DNA of 34,896 nt, from positions 1-34,896 of the forward strand of contig JBMNPN010000017.1 in NCBI GenBank assembly GCA_050943615.1, in the 5' to 3' direction. Under the pieces are notes generated by a model. It did not search any database. It saw only the letters and a program-made list of their open reading frames with translations, and had not been told where the DNA came from. A program made the translations under genes and the position numbers. Positions within the stretch are counted from its first letter, which is position 1. Each line of letters starts with the position of its first letter. Shown here in pieces: positions 1 through 7,266 of this stretch. Source of the DNA: CACZQA01 sp050943615. GTDB taxonomy: Bacteria > Actinomycetota > Coriobacteriia > Coriobacteriales > QAMH01.

Positions 1-72
1 CGCCGTGGCGACCTTCAGCCCGCTGGCGTGGAACTGGGCGAGGATCGCCTCCTTCTCCCGTCTCGTGTACAT
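1..72 (-). CDS. Transposase OrfA-like N-terminus, cut by window edge
   Basis: Only the first 24 codons are in the window. The protein begins MYTRREKEAILAQFHASGLK, which resembles the first helix of the small HTH proteins (OrfA type) of IS3-like elements, where a basic Tyr-Thr-Arg start leads into a helix-turn-helix. A good ribosome site (gggaaagga) lies 6-7 bases before the ATG at 72. The assignment rests on a short stretch and on the element-like end about 70 bp upstream. A chromosomal HTH protein is the alternative. Confidence 0.45.
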   Translation of the reverse strand, partial: MYTRREKEAILAQFHASGLKVATA

Positions 73-145
73 GTCGGCTCCTTTCCCGGAGCCGCCCAAG
101 CTGTCCAGGATTTTGTCCGTAGTCCCATACTGGAATTTTTTGACA
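1..145 (-). mobile_element. Possible end of an IS3-like insertion sequence
   Basis: Read on the minus strand, the sequence starting at 145 is TGTCAAAAAATTCCAGTATG, followed by a second GGACA-containing block and, about 70 bp later, the transposase-like start codon. A TG terminus with GGACA motifs a short way ahead of orfA is typical of IS3-family ends. The other end and any target duplication are outside the window, so the boundary is a guess. Confidence 0.3.
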
Positions 146-457
146 CGCGTTGGTTTCCAAATCGCTCTAGAGCTGAAAAGCACAGGACTTGTCAGCCAAA
201 AATTTACAAATCCGTAGAAAAATTGACAGCTCGAAGAGCAGATGCGTCGGCCCCTCAAAATCAGGCACCTGCCATGGGCTCAGCAATAGACTCGAGCATC
301 GCTGCGAGGGTCCGACGGAGAGCCTGCCCATGGGTCAGCACAACACCAAGGCGATCACATAGGCAGATCCGATGAAGAGCACTCGAGCAGGGAAGCTGGG
401 CTTCGAGAGGCATCAGCACTCGGGACCAACCGCCCCGCTCGAAAACGTCAAGAAGTA
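73..457. other. Intergenic stretch, no gene seen
   Basis: About 385 bases lie between the transposase-like start and the end of the isomerase gene. The left 75 bases are the possible IS end. The rest holds an AT-rich segment around 150-235 and no convincing reading frame, RNA gene or T-run terminator. Short frames here lack ribosome sites and recognisable protein sequence. Confidence 0.5.
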
Positions 458-1327
458 TTAGCGTTCCAGATCCGCGCGCATGCGACGCAGGTTCTTGATG
501 CAGATCGAGACGGCCTCTTCCTCGTATCCATCGAGTTCGGGGATGTAGTTGTCGAACTCGATGGCGATCAGCCCGTCGTAGTCGATGGACTTGAGGAAGC
601 CCATGAAACCCTTGCAGTCCACCACTCCCCAACCGGCGGGCACCGAGGAGAAGTAGGTCCAGTCATCGGGTGGCAGGCTGGGGTTGAGCTCTCCATCCTT
701 CATGTGCACGGCAAATATCTTGTCGCCAAAGAGCTTCCACGCCTTGCGCGGGTCATCGCCCACGCGTATCCAGTTGAGCGTATCGAAGGTGACGCCGAAG
801 CTGTCCGAATTTACCCCATCGACGATTTTTGCCACCTCGTGCAGCATCAGGTCATTGTGGTTTTCCATAGCCAGCTTGACGCCGTTTTCCTCGGCGACCT
901 TGGCGGCCTCCTTGAACATCCTGATCTGGTCTTCGACCATCCTGTTGTGGTCCTCCCGGCGCAGCATGTAGCCGCCTCCGGCAACTCGCATGACGTCGGT
1001 TCCCAACAGCTTTACCAGCGGAATCTTCTCCTTGAGGTTCTCCAGCATCTTCTCGTTGGAGCCGCCCTCGAGTCCTGCGGGGTGTCCCCAAGCGTATATG
1101 CGCTTCTTGAACCCATAGTCGTCGAGTTTGGCTCCCAGCTCGCGCAGATATTCCTCGTCTTCGTTGGGCAAGAAGCACGTCTGGATGGAAACGCCGTCCG
1201 CCTCTACCGATTTGGCAAAGTCAAGGAAGTCGTCGATGGTCCACTCGTACTTGGGCTGTTCCTGGGTGTCGTAGACCTCTCCGAACAGCCGGTGGAAACA
1301 ATAGGTGTCGATCCCGATGTTCAGCAT
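458..1327 (-). CDS. Sugar phosphate isomerase/epimerase (xylose isomerase-like TIM barrel)
   Basis: This 289-residue protein has the size and pattern of the AP-endonuclease-2/xylose-isomerase-like TIM barrel family, which interconverts keto sugars or inositol intermediates using a divalent metal. The four expected metal ligands are visible: Glu155 (in AMENH), Asp182 (in TFDTLN), His208 (in AVHMKD) and Glu257 (in IAIEFD). The start ATG has an AAGGGA ribosome site nine bases upstream. There is no signal peptide, so the enzyme is cytoplasmic. The gene stands alone, with its own candidate promoter about 160 bp upstream and a leader hairpin next to the ribosome site. The substrate cannot be told from sequence, since no sugar transporter or kinase is nearby. 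The family call is firm and the specific reaction is open. Confidence 0.85.
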   Translation of the reverse strand: MLNIGIDTYCFHRLFGEVYDTQEQPKYEWTIDDFLDFAKSVEADGVSIQTCFLPNEDEEYLRELGAKLDDYGFKKRIYAWGHPAGLEGGSNEKMLENLKEKIPLVKLLGTDVMRVAGGGYMLRREDHNRMVEDQIRMFKEAAKVAEENGVKLAMENHNDLMLHEVAKIVDGVNSDSFGVTFDTLNWIRVGDDPRKAWKLFGDKIFAVHMKDGELNPSLPPDDWTYFSSVPAGWGVVDCKGFMGFLKSIDYDGLIAIEFDNYIPELDGYEEEAVSICIKNLRRMRADLER

Positions 1328-1345
1328 GCGCTCGTCCCTTCTCTC

Positions 1346-1371
1346 TTTTCCGCTCGCTCTTCAGCGGAAAA
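1346..1371 (-). promoter_or_regulatory. Leader hairpin just upstream of the isomerase ribosome site
   Basis: A perfect 9-bp inverted repeat (ttttccgct at 1346-1354, agcggaaaa at 1363-1371, 8-base loop) ends 18 bases before the isomerase start codon and close to its AAGGGA ribosome site. In the mRNA it could affect ribosome access. It lacks a T-run on the downstream side, so it is not an ordinary terminator. Confidence 0.4.
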
Positions 1372-1480
1372 ACGTATGCGCACCCGAGCTGCTGTGTAGC
1401 ACCCCGCAAGCCTGATGGGCAGCTGCTAACTGCATGCCGCGGGGATGACGGCGCAACACGGATGCCGGCTTACATGAACG

Positions 1481-1509
1481 AGTATGTTTAGGGGAGAAGA
1501 TAGTTTCAA
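1481..1509 (-). promoter_or_regulatory. Candidate sigma-70 promoter of the isomerase gene
   Basis: On the minus strand there is TTGAAA (1504-1509), a 17-base spacer and CATACT (1481-1486), matching the -35 and -10 consensus at 5/6 and 4/6. Transcription would start near 1474, leaving a leader of about 145 bases that includes the hairpin at 1346-1371. Confidence 0.45.
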
Positions 1510-1651
1510 TCGGGCAAATAGACTTTATCCCGGGGCCCGTCCGCACACGGACCGCGATTTGATTGTTCAAAAATGCAAATACCGCCGAGAGACATCGAGC
1601 GGCGCTCTGCCATCAGAACGTTCAGCAATCACTATACAGATACGGGCTTCC

Positions 1652-3031
1652 TCAGTTCGTGGTCATGAACCCATCGAAGTACTCGTGTTCCTCATCCAAG
1701 AGGTCCGCATGCACGCTGAGCATGTCGAGCAGGTTCTCGCTTGCCATGAACACCTGGGTCTTGCCCTCGAACACGCTATCGAGGTAACCGGCATCGAGCA
1801 GCTCCTGAAAGTCCCGGCGGGCAGTTGCATAGGAGATGTTGTGGTTCTCCTGATGGTAGCGAATCGTGAACCGGCGGTTCCTCCCCTTTGCAGCGCGCGC
1901 CAGGATGTTGCGCTGGCGTGAGTTGAACCACGAGTTCTCGAGCAGCGACCTGCGCACCTCCTCGCTTTGCCGAGAGAAGAAGTCGGCGTAGCGCAGCAGC
2001 TTCTGGGCTTGGATCAGGCCCAGCTGGGCAGTCACCGTCTGGATCAGCGTGATGTCGTACATGTTCAGGCGCTCTTCTTGCTGCTGCGTCTCCACCACAT
2101 CGGTTGGGGTGAAGGAGACGCCGTCCAGCTTCTGAGGGCTGGTCTCCCAACGGTACCGGGCATACAACATGGAGAGCTTGCCCAGAAGCGGAATGCCCGA
2201 CGTGACCACCGCGATTCGTGAGATAACGGCTCCCACCAGCGTGGCAAGCCCCGCGAGCGGAACAAACGAGTTGAGCAGGGTCGGAGCCAGCAGATGACGC
2301 ATGATGCCCAAATCGGTGCGCTCGGCATTCTTCCCGGCAAGATAGTCCATAGCCAGCTGGGCGCGCTCGTCAAAGACCGGTTCTGTACAGGCTTCGTTGG
2401 CACTGTGGGGTACCAAGCAGGTGATGATAGGGCGGTGGGATGGCAGCGCTGCAAGATCTACCCCCTGGGTAATCGCCTGGTAGGTGCCCTTGAGCAGGTC
2501 AAGATTGAGAGCGGTGTCCGCGCTGCTGGCGTTGATGTCCATCAGAAGCTGAACCGCATTGGCGGCGAGCCGCACTTCGGGAGCAGGATTGGACAGCTTG
2601 CCCTCCAGCACCTGCACCACGGCGTCTTCGGAGACCTCGAATCCGTCAAGTGCGGCAGCGCACACCGTGTCGCGCACAGTGTCCCTGTAAAACGTGCGGT
2701 TGTTCTCGAAATCCGACATCACCTCCTTGCTGGCGATTTTCAGCAAGGTCAAAAGCAGCCGGTAGAAGCTGTCCACCATCTCCATCGAATAGCGGTAGAA
2801 CACCGTTGCGCCCGGATAGAAATCGGGTAGGACGGAGCCGGCGCTGCGGTTGATCTCGTGAATCGTGCGCCACGTGGACTCCACCGTGGCGCCGCGGGGC
2901 GTGCGCATATCTAAAAAATGCTGCCACGAGACGGTGGTCTCGGTGATCTGCTTGAGAAGTTCCTGGAACGACTCGTCTTGACTTGAGAGGGAAACAGATG
3001 AGTCATCGTTTTCGAATGCGCTGCTGTTCAT
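1652..3031 (-). CDS. Degenerate Fic-fold protein with C-terminal winged helix (probable regulator)
   Basis: The layout is that of Fic/DUF4172-type proteins: a helical N-terminal part, a central Fic-like core and a C-terminal winged helix (about residues 370-435, with FNSRQRNILARA and SYATARRDFQELLDAGYL). Both functional Fic signatures are lost. The inhibitory-helix position reads AAALDG instead of Ser-x3-Glu-Gly. The region where HPFxxGNGRxxR should stand is a hydrophobic FVPLAGLATLVGAVISR (about 256-272). AMP-transfer is therefore unlikely, and DNA binding through the winged helix is the best reading. ATG 3031 has GGGAG nine bases upstream, whereas the in-frame ATG at 3040 sits almost on that site, so 459 residues is preferred. 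The gene is divergent from the molybdopterin gene at 3482 and has a 19-bp dyad next to its own -10 element. The Fic relation of the core is inferred from pattern. A divergent DeoR-like regulator is the alternative. Confidence 0.65.
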   Translation of the reverse strand: MNSSAFENDDSSVSLSSQDESFQELLKQITETTVSWQHFLDMRTPRGATVESTWRTIHEINRSAGSVLPDFYPGATVFYRYSMEMVDSFYRLLLTLLKIASKEVMSDFENNRTFYRDTVRDTVCAAALDGFEVSEDAVVQVLEGKLSNPAPEVRLAANAVQLLMDINASSADTALNLDLLKGTYQAITQGVDLAALPSHRPIITCLVPHSANEACTEPVFDERAQLAMDYLAGKNAERTDLGIMRHLLAPTLLNSFVPLAGLATLVGAVISRIAVVTSGIPLLGKLSMLYARYRWETSPQKLDGVSFTPTDVVETQQQEERLNMYDITLIQTVTAQLGLIQAQKLLRYADFFSRQSEEVRRSLLENSWFNSRQRNILARAAKGRNRRFTIRYHQENHNISYATARRDFQELLDAGYLDSVFEGKTQVFMASENLLDMLSVHADLLDEEHEYFDGFMTTN

Positions 3032-3073
3032 CGTAAGCATCTCCCGGAACTATTCTGAGCGGGTAATGTACCT

Positions 3074-3092
3074 GCGATTATCGTCTAATCGC
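3074..3092. promoter_or_regulatory. Perfect dyad, candidate operator
   Basis: GCGATTAtcgtcTAATCGC is a perfect inverted repeat with 7-bp arms and a 5-bp spacer. It lies 43 bp upstream of the preferred pseudo-Fic start. It is just downstream of the expected start point for a TATAAT box on the minus strand at 3108-3113, the right place for autorepression. A winged-helix dimer would fit a site of this size. Confidence 0.5.
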
Positions 3093-3107
3093 ATCAAGCA
3101 ATAATCA

Positions 3108-3113
3108 ATTATA
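3108..3113 (-). promoter_or_regulatory. Candidate -10 box of the pseudo-Fic gene
   Basis: The minus strand carries a perfect TATAAT here, about 80 bp before the start codon, inside the AT-rich part of the intergenic region. No good -35 is seen at the normal distance, so the promoter may need an activator or the match may be chance. Confidence 0.3.
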
Positions 3114-3481
3114 GAATCATTTTTGACATATACCTAGCGGAATTCATCGAGTTTCTTGGCTACTAATAGCTAATTTTGAACATAAATTTAAGAAATCTCG
3201 AAATTTTCAGAGCAAAAAACTATTTCATTTGCATAATTGAGCATTCATGCTTCCGCTCGTAGCCTGATACCTGCAGAGGCGAGCGTTCGCTGCAGAGGAC
3301 GTGCAGCCACTGAGGTTATTGCACCGCTAAGTCGACTAGATGTCGGCACCTGCACGCCATACGCAGACAGGGGGATGGCGCCACTTGCAGACTATCCAGC
3401 TGCAAGCAGCAGGAGACGGTGGAGGAGCGACGTTCCTTTCTATCAGAGGTGCGTCTGAGGGAAGCGAAAGAGAGGAAAGCA

Positions 3482-5719
3482 ATGAGCGAAGAAATCAAGA
3501 GAGTCACATGCTACTTCTGCTGGCAGCAGTGCGAAGTCAAGCTCAGGATCAAGGACGGCATCCTCAAGGAGGCCATGCCGTGCCCAGAGGGCTTCATGGG
3601 CGGATTCGAGTGCGAGCGCCTCAAGGCCGCTCCCGAGTTCCACTACAGCGAGAAGCGCCTGAACTACCCTATGAAACGCACAGGCGAGCGCGGCGAGGGC
3701 AAGTGGGAGTACATCTCCTGGGATCAGGCACTTGACGAGATCTCCGAGAAGATGATGAAGCTCCGCGACGAGTACGGCCCCGAGATGCTCACCAAGATCG
3801 GCGGCACCGTGCACGGTCCCGGCGACTGGGCCTGCTGGCGCTTCTTCAACCTATGGGGCTCGCCGAACGCGTTCAACCAGGGCAAGAACTGCGGCCAGGC
3901 AAACAACCTCGCCGAAACCGCCATGTACGGCTGGGACTCGCTGGGATGCGGCCCTGTACCGGGCAAGTCGAAGACCGTCGTCGTCTGGGGCGCGAACCCC
4001 GCGCATTCTTGGATGACGAAGTGGAACGTCATCATGCAGGCCAAGGACGCCGGCGCTCAGCTGGTCGTCGTCGACCCGCGCCTGTCCGAGTCAGCTTCCT
4101 ATGCGGACCTGTGGGTACAGCCCAAGCCCGCTACCGACGGCGCGCTGGCATGGTGCCTGCTCAACATCATCATTTCCGAGGACCTCTACGACCACGAGTT
4201 CGTCGAGAACTGGTGCACCGGCTTCGACGAGCTGGCCGAGAAGGCCAAGAAGTACACCGTGGACAAGGTCGCCAAGATCTGCGACGTCCCCGAGTGGCAG
4301 ATCCTCCAGTTCGCCCACATGTACGCCGATGGCCCGACCTGCCTGGTCTGGGGCCTCGCCGACTGCCACATGGGCACGTCAGGCCAGTCCTTCGTATATG
4401 CGAAGGCCGCACTGCGCGCCATCACCGGCAACGTCGACCGCGAGGGCGGCAACAAGCTGACCGGCCCGCACGAGGGCATCGCCTGGTTCAAGGGCATCGC
4501 CTGGGACGAGTTCATCGACCACATCGACGAGCGCGCCGAGCCCGTTACAGCCAACAAGTTCCCCATCTGCTCGCTCGAGTCCCTCCAGCGCTACAACAAG
4601 TACATCAAGAAGGCCTGGGACGGCAAGGGCTATGGCTGCTCCTTCTACTTCATGTTCCCGAACTGGCGCGGCATCTGCGACGCCATCATCGAGGAGAAGC
4701 CCTACCCGATCAAGGCGATGTTCATCCAGTGCGGCAACCCGCTCACCACGCTCACGAACCAGGACTACACCATGAAGGCGCTCGAGAAGCTCGACCTCCT
4801 CGTCGGCATCGACTTCTTCATGACCCCGTCGCTGGCAATGTGCGACTACGTGCTGCCGGCCGCATCTTGGATCGAGCGCATCCACATGATGCTCCACTGG
4901 GGCCTCACCAACACCGCCTACGCTCGCGAACAGGGCATGCCGGCGCTGTACGAGCGCAAGGACGACTACTGGATCTGGAAAGAGATTGCAAAGCGCTGCA
5001 ACGTCCCCGGAGAGTGGCCCGAGACCCTCGAGGAGATGTACGACCTCTTCCTGCGTCCCAAGGGCATGACGATCAAGGAGCTCATCAACAGCGACGAGTA
5101 CTGGTCGCTGCCTCCCGAGAAGTGGGAGCGCTACCGCACGAACGGCTACGGGTTCGGCACGAAGTCGGGCAAGTGCGAGCTCAAGCCCTCTGTATGGGTT
5201 GAGCGCGGCATCGACCCGATGCCCGATTGGGAGCCGCAGTCCCAGTCCCCGGAGCGCACGCCCGAAATCGCAGCGGAGTACCCGTTCCGCCTGATTTCCG
5301 GTTCGCGTATCCGTCCGTATCACCACACCCAGTACCGCGAGCTCAAGACGTTGCGCTGGATGCACCCGTACCCCGTCGTCGAGATCCACCCGGCCGTTGC
5401 ACGTGCGTACAACATCACGGACGGCGAGGAAGTCTACATCGAGACCCCGCTCGGCCGCGTGCGCCAGAAGTGCCGACTGTGCGAGGGCATCAGGCCCGAC
5501 ACGATTCACTGCGAGGCGTACTGGTACTACCCCGAGGAGCCCGAGGAGAAGCCCTCGCTGTTCGGGTTCAGGAAGTCCAACATCAACGGCATCCTCGACA
5601 ACGACGACAAGTACGTCGACTATGCCGGCGACGACCCGTTCCGCTCGATGATGTGCCGCATCTACAAGGCCGATACGGCCACGGCATACGATCAGCCGGT
5701 GTTCGAGGGCGTCGACTAG
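3482..5719 (+). CDS. Molybdopterin oxidoreductase, acetylene hydratase-like
   Basis: This is a 745-residue DMSO-reductase-superfamily catalytic subunit that binds bis-MGD Mo or W. The N-terminal [4Fe-4S] ligands are Cys10, Cys13, Cys17 and Cys44, followed by the family signature YPMKRTGERGEGKW. Cys137 (in GKNCGQ) sits eight residues after the SPN motif, where acetylene hydratase has its metal-ligating Cys141. Overall length and segments such as EFVENWCTGFDEL also match that branch. The catalytic Asp of acetylene hydratase, next to its second cluster Cys, is Trp14 here, so the reaction is probably not acetylene hydration. There is no Tat signal, so it is cytoplasmic. ATG 3482 was chosen for its gaggaaag site; the frame runs further upstream without one. 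No Fe-S or membrane partner follows, which suggests a self-contained redox-neutral reaction or a soluble electron donor. Related Coriobacteriia enzymes dehydroxylate catechols, a possibility here. Confidence 0.85.
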   Translation: MSEEIKRVTCYFCWQQCEVKLRIKDGILKEAMPCPEGFMGGFECERLKAAPEFHYSEKRLNYPMKRTGERGEGKWEYISWDQALDEISEKMMKLRDEYGPEMLTKIGGTVHGPGDWACWRFFNLWGSPNAFNQGKNCGQANNLAETAMYGWDSLGCGPVPGKSKTVVVWGANPAHSWMTKWNVIMQAKDAGAQLVVVDPRLSESASYADLWVQPKPATDGALAWCLLNIIISEDLYDHEFVENWCTGFDELAEKAKKYTVDKVAKICDVPEWQILQFAHMYADGPTCLVWGLADCHMGTSGQSFVYAKAALRAITGNVDREGGNKLTGPHEGIAWFKGIAWDEFIDHIDERAEPVTANKFPICSLESLQRYNKYIKKAWDGKGYGCSFYFMFPNWRGICDAIIEEKPYPIKAMFIQCGNPLTTLTNQDYTMKALEKLDLLVGIDFFMTPSLAMCDYVLPAASWIERIHMMLHWGLTNTAYAREQGMPALYERKDDYWIWKEIAKRCNVPGEWPETLEEMYDLFLRPKGMTIKELINSDEYWSLPPEKWERYRTNGYGFGTKSGKCELKPSVWVERGIDPMPDWEPQSQSPERTPEIAAEYPFRLISGSRIRPYHHTQYRELKTLRWMHPYPVVEIHPAVARAYNITDGEEVYIETPLGRVRQKCRLCEGIRPDTIHCEAYWYYPEEPEEKPSLFGFRKSNINGILDNDDKYVDYAGDDPFRSMMCRIYKADTATAYDQPVFEGVD

Positions 5720-5850
5720 CAGATCAGATTTCTTAAACGGTGTTCCTGAACATCAGGGATACCGAGAAAGGGAAAGCGCCGGGGCGCCTGATGGATTCAT
5801 CGGGCGTCCTGGCTGCTAAAAAGGCACGGGAAAGAAAGGAAGGAGGCGAT

Positions 5851-6117
5851 ATGGGTTCCCCGCCAACACAGGGACCCTTTCCACTTCAGAGCGGACAGCC
5901 TAGGTACGTGACGGGACATTGCGGGCAGTGCACGAATCATTGCCTTCTCGCACTCGAGCTCGACGATGACGACACCGTTGTGAACGCGTACCGAACGGTC
6001 CCGAAGACTCGTTTCGGGATGCCTATCCGCCAACGGAGCCAATCGCCAAGCTGCAAAAACCAAGCAGCTTTGATTGGACTCCCTCTTTCCGAAGCGCGCA
6101 AAAAGCTGCTGGATTAG
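5851..6117 (+). CDS. Small protein resembling only the Fe-S head of a molybdopterin enzyme
   Basis: This 88-residue frame has a strong aggaaggagg-type ribosome site. It contains HCGQCTNHC followed by an acidic segment and a later SCKNQAAL, which matches the Cys-x2-Cys-x3-Cys ... Cys-Lys pattern that binds the [4Fe-4S] cluster at the start of molybdopterin oxidoreductases. It stops just where the enzyme body would begin (LSEARKKLLD). It could be the remnant of a truncated enzyme gene or a stand-alone electron-transfer protein. The downstream sequence in other frames does not continue the enzyme, which favours an old truncation or a true small protein. It sits 131 bp behind the full-length enzyme and ahead of the zinc-ribbon gene, probably in the same transcript. 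Confidence 0.55.
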   Translation: MGSPPTQGPFPLQSGQPRYVTGHCGQCTNHCLLALELDDDDTVVNAYRTVPKTRFGMPIRQRSQSPSCKNQAALIGLPLSEARKKLLD

Positions 6118-6172
6118 GAGCCCAGCAGCTCTTGCGCAGATGAAATGCAAACCCACTAGCAAAGGAGACGAC

Positions 6173-6406
6173 ATGTGTTTTAGACCTGCAGAGGTGTCCG
6201 GCCCGCGCAAATGCCCGAACTGCGGTGCCGAAGTAGGACCCGATGATGTGGCGTGTCCCGAATGCGGCGCGTCCATGGCAGTTGCAAGCTCGCTCAACGT
6301 GCCCGGCGCACCGACGACACGACATGGGGCGCCCGGCATTCCCGGCGCCCCGAAGGCTCCCGGCGCTCCGAAAGCACCTGGTGCTCCAAAGGCGCCGGGA
6401 AAATAA
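6173..6406 (+). CDS. Zinc-ribbon protein with Pro-Gly-Ala-Lys repeat tail
   Basis: This 77-residue protein starts MCFRPAEVSGPRKCPNCGAE. It has a two-knuckle zinc ribbon (CPNC at about 14-17, CPEC at about 29-32), then a low-complexity tail with PGAPKAPGAPKAPG units. AAAGGAGA lies before ATG 6173; the frame is open further upstream but without a ribosome site. I recall similar small MCFRP zinc-ribbon proteins in gut Coriobacteriia, but no function is known to me. The tail is flexible and basic and might tether the ribbon to a partner or to nucleic acid. Its place after the molybdopterin gene suggests a link to that enzyme, which is inference. Confidence 0.7.
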   Translation: MCFRPAEVSGPRKCPNCGAEVGPDDVACPECGASMAVASSLNVPGAPTTRHGAPGIPGAPKAPGAPKAPGAPKAPGK

Positions 6407-6450
6407 GCGTGTAGCGAAAATAGCGTGCAGCACATGCTGGCCGCAGAAGG

Positions 6451-6486
6451 CAGCCTGACGGGATATAGGCACATCTCGTCAGGCTG
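6451..6486 (+). terminator. Hairpin after the molybdopterin/zinc-ribbon genes, possible terminator
   Basis: CAGCCTGACG (6451-6460) pairs perfectly with CGTCAGGCTG (6477-6486) around a 16-base loop, 45 bp behind the zinc-ribbon stop. No T-run follows, so it may be a processed or factor-dependent end rather than a classical intrinsic terminator. Confidence 0.4.
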
Positions 6487-6553
6487 TCGGGCCGAAAGTC
6501 AAAGACCTTGTCACATCTGTCTTTCTGAACCAAGCCATTAGCCATAGTGTTTT

Positions 6554-6585
6554 GCGGGGACCGTAGTAGCCATAACGGTCCCCGC
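6554..6585. terminator. Strong GC hairpin, possible terminator or transcript end
   Basis: GCGGGGACCGT (6554-6564) and ACGGTCCCCGC (6575-6585) form a perfect 11-bp stem with a 10-base loop. The flanking T-run lies on the 5' side of the plus strand, so neither strand gives a canonical terminator. It still separates the molybdopterin cluster from the marR promoter. Confidence 0.35.
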
Positions 6586-6717
6586 TCCCTGTGTTACAGT
6601 GCCTCAGTCGTCTACACGATTCGGCGCTTATGCAGAATGACCTGCAGAAACAACCATTAGAACATCCACGAGTCAATATGTACCATGACCGCGACAAGTC
6701 CACAGCCGCTCTCCCCT

Positions 6718-6745
6718 TTGACATTCCGGATCATATAGTTATAAA
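6718..6745 (+). promoter_or_regulatory. Promoter of marR
   Basis: TTGACA (6718-6723), a 16-base spacer and TATAAA (6740-6745) form a near-consensus sigma-70 promoter, giving a start near 6752 and an 85-base leader. The operator at 6741-6768 covers the -10 box and start point, so a bound repressor would block it. Confidence 0.6.
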
Positions 6746-6768
6746 TACCTCTATGTAGAGATATTTAT
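6741..6768. promoter_or_regulatory. MarR operator 1 (28-bp inverted repeat)
   Basis: Two 13-base arms around a central TG are complementary except for one pair. The core is ACCTCTATGTAGAGAT and the outer parts are AT-rich. It overlaps the marR -10 box. The core recurs at 7886-7905 and 10561-10577, both ahead of neighbouring redox genes. Binding by the adjacent MarR protein is inferred. Confidence 0.65.
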
Positions 6769-6837
6769 TAAATGCTATAGGTGTGCGAAAGGGCACTGAA
6801 GCCCCAAGTCGCACACAGCATCATGAATGGAGGCAAC

Positions 6838-7257
6838 ATGAATCGAAACGACAGCTACCTGGTGATCTACGCGCATCGGCTCGTGAACCGCATGGACCAC
6901 CTGACAGCCGACATCTGCCGCGAGCACGGGCTGACCCTCTCGCAGTTCGGCGTCCTCGAGGCACTCTACTCGAAAGGCGACCTACCTGTGGGAAAGGTCA
7001 AGGACCTCGTGCTGAGCAGCGACGGCACCATCCCGCTCATCGTGCGCAATCTCGAGAAGGCCGGTTACATCTCGACGAAGAAGGACCCCGCCGATGGCCG
7101 GCGCAAGATCTTGTGCCTGACCGATGAGGGCCGCGCCGTCGTGAAGCCCGCGATTGCGGAAAACGAGAAGGCCCTGGCAGGCGAGCTCTCCGATTGGAGC
7201 GCCGAGGAGAAGACCCGAATGATACGGGTGCTCCGCAAGCACGCCGTCGGGTTTTGA
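6838..7257 (+). CDS. MarR-family transcriptional regulator
   Basis: This is a 139-residue protein of normal MarR size. Helix 1 (YLVIYAHRLVNRMDHL) and the winged helix (LTLSQFGVLEAL ... GTIPLIVRNLEKAGYISTKKDPADGRRKILCLTDEG) are typical, including the DxRRK wing. Such proteins usually repress their own operon and release DNA on binding phenolics or on Cys oxidation. Cys27 and one Cys in the wing region (ILCLTDEG) could be redox sensors, but neither is at the classic OhrR position. ATG 6838 has GGAGG eight bases ahead. The gene is preceded by a strong promoter overlapped by a 28-bp operator and followed nine bases later by a methyltransferase gene. Three operator copies suggest it also controls the DsbA-like, Fic and pirin genes. 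Confidence 0.88.
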   Translation: MNRNDSYLVIYAHRLVNRMDHLTADICREHGLTLSQFGVLEALYSKGDLPVGKVKDLVLSSDGTIPLIVRNLEKAGYISTKKDPADGRRKILCLTDEGRAVVKPAIAENEKALAGELSDWSAEEKTRMIRVLRKHAVGF

Positions 7258-7266
7258 AGGCCAGCT

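Larger units (their letters stand above)
1328..1651. other. Intergenic leader region, no gene
   Basis: These 324 bases between the pseudo-Fic gene and the isomerase hold the candidate promoter (1481-1509), the leader hairpin (1346-1371) and a small GTCCG/CGGAC hairpin near 1540-1555. No coding frame here has a credible ribosome site or protein character. Confidence 0.5.
3032..3481. other. Divergent intergenic region between pseudo-Fic and molybdopterin genes
   Basis: This is 450 bases without a gene. The left half (3050-3240) is strongly AT-rich and holds the dyad at 3074-3092, TATAAT on the minus strand, a plus-strand TTGACA at 3123-3128 without a matching -10, and a plus-strand CATAAT at 3232-3237. 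The right half is GC-rich, with two ctgcagagg direct repeats near 3271-3300. It would form a leader of over 200 bases ahead of the molybdopterin gene if transcription starts near 3244. Confidence 0.45.
6407..6837. other. Intergenic region with hairpins and marR control sites
   Basis: These 431 bases carry two hairpins (6451-6486 and 6554-6585), then an AT-richer part with the marR promoter and operator (6718-6768). I found no coding frame with a ribosome site and no RNA gene. Confidence 0.5.

Noticed and set aside
3238..3481. Molybdenum cofactor riboswitch in the long leader
   Set aside because: I could not find the conserved multi-stem layout; only short direct repeats and small hairpins are visible.
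3482..5719. Calling the enzyme acetylene hydratase
   Set aside because: The catalytic Asp of that enzyme is Trp14 here, so only the family, not the reaction, is supported.
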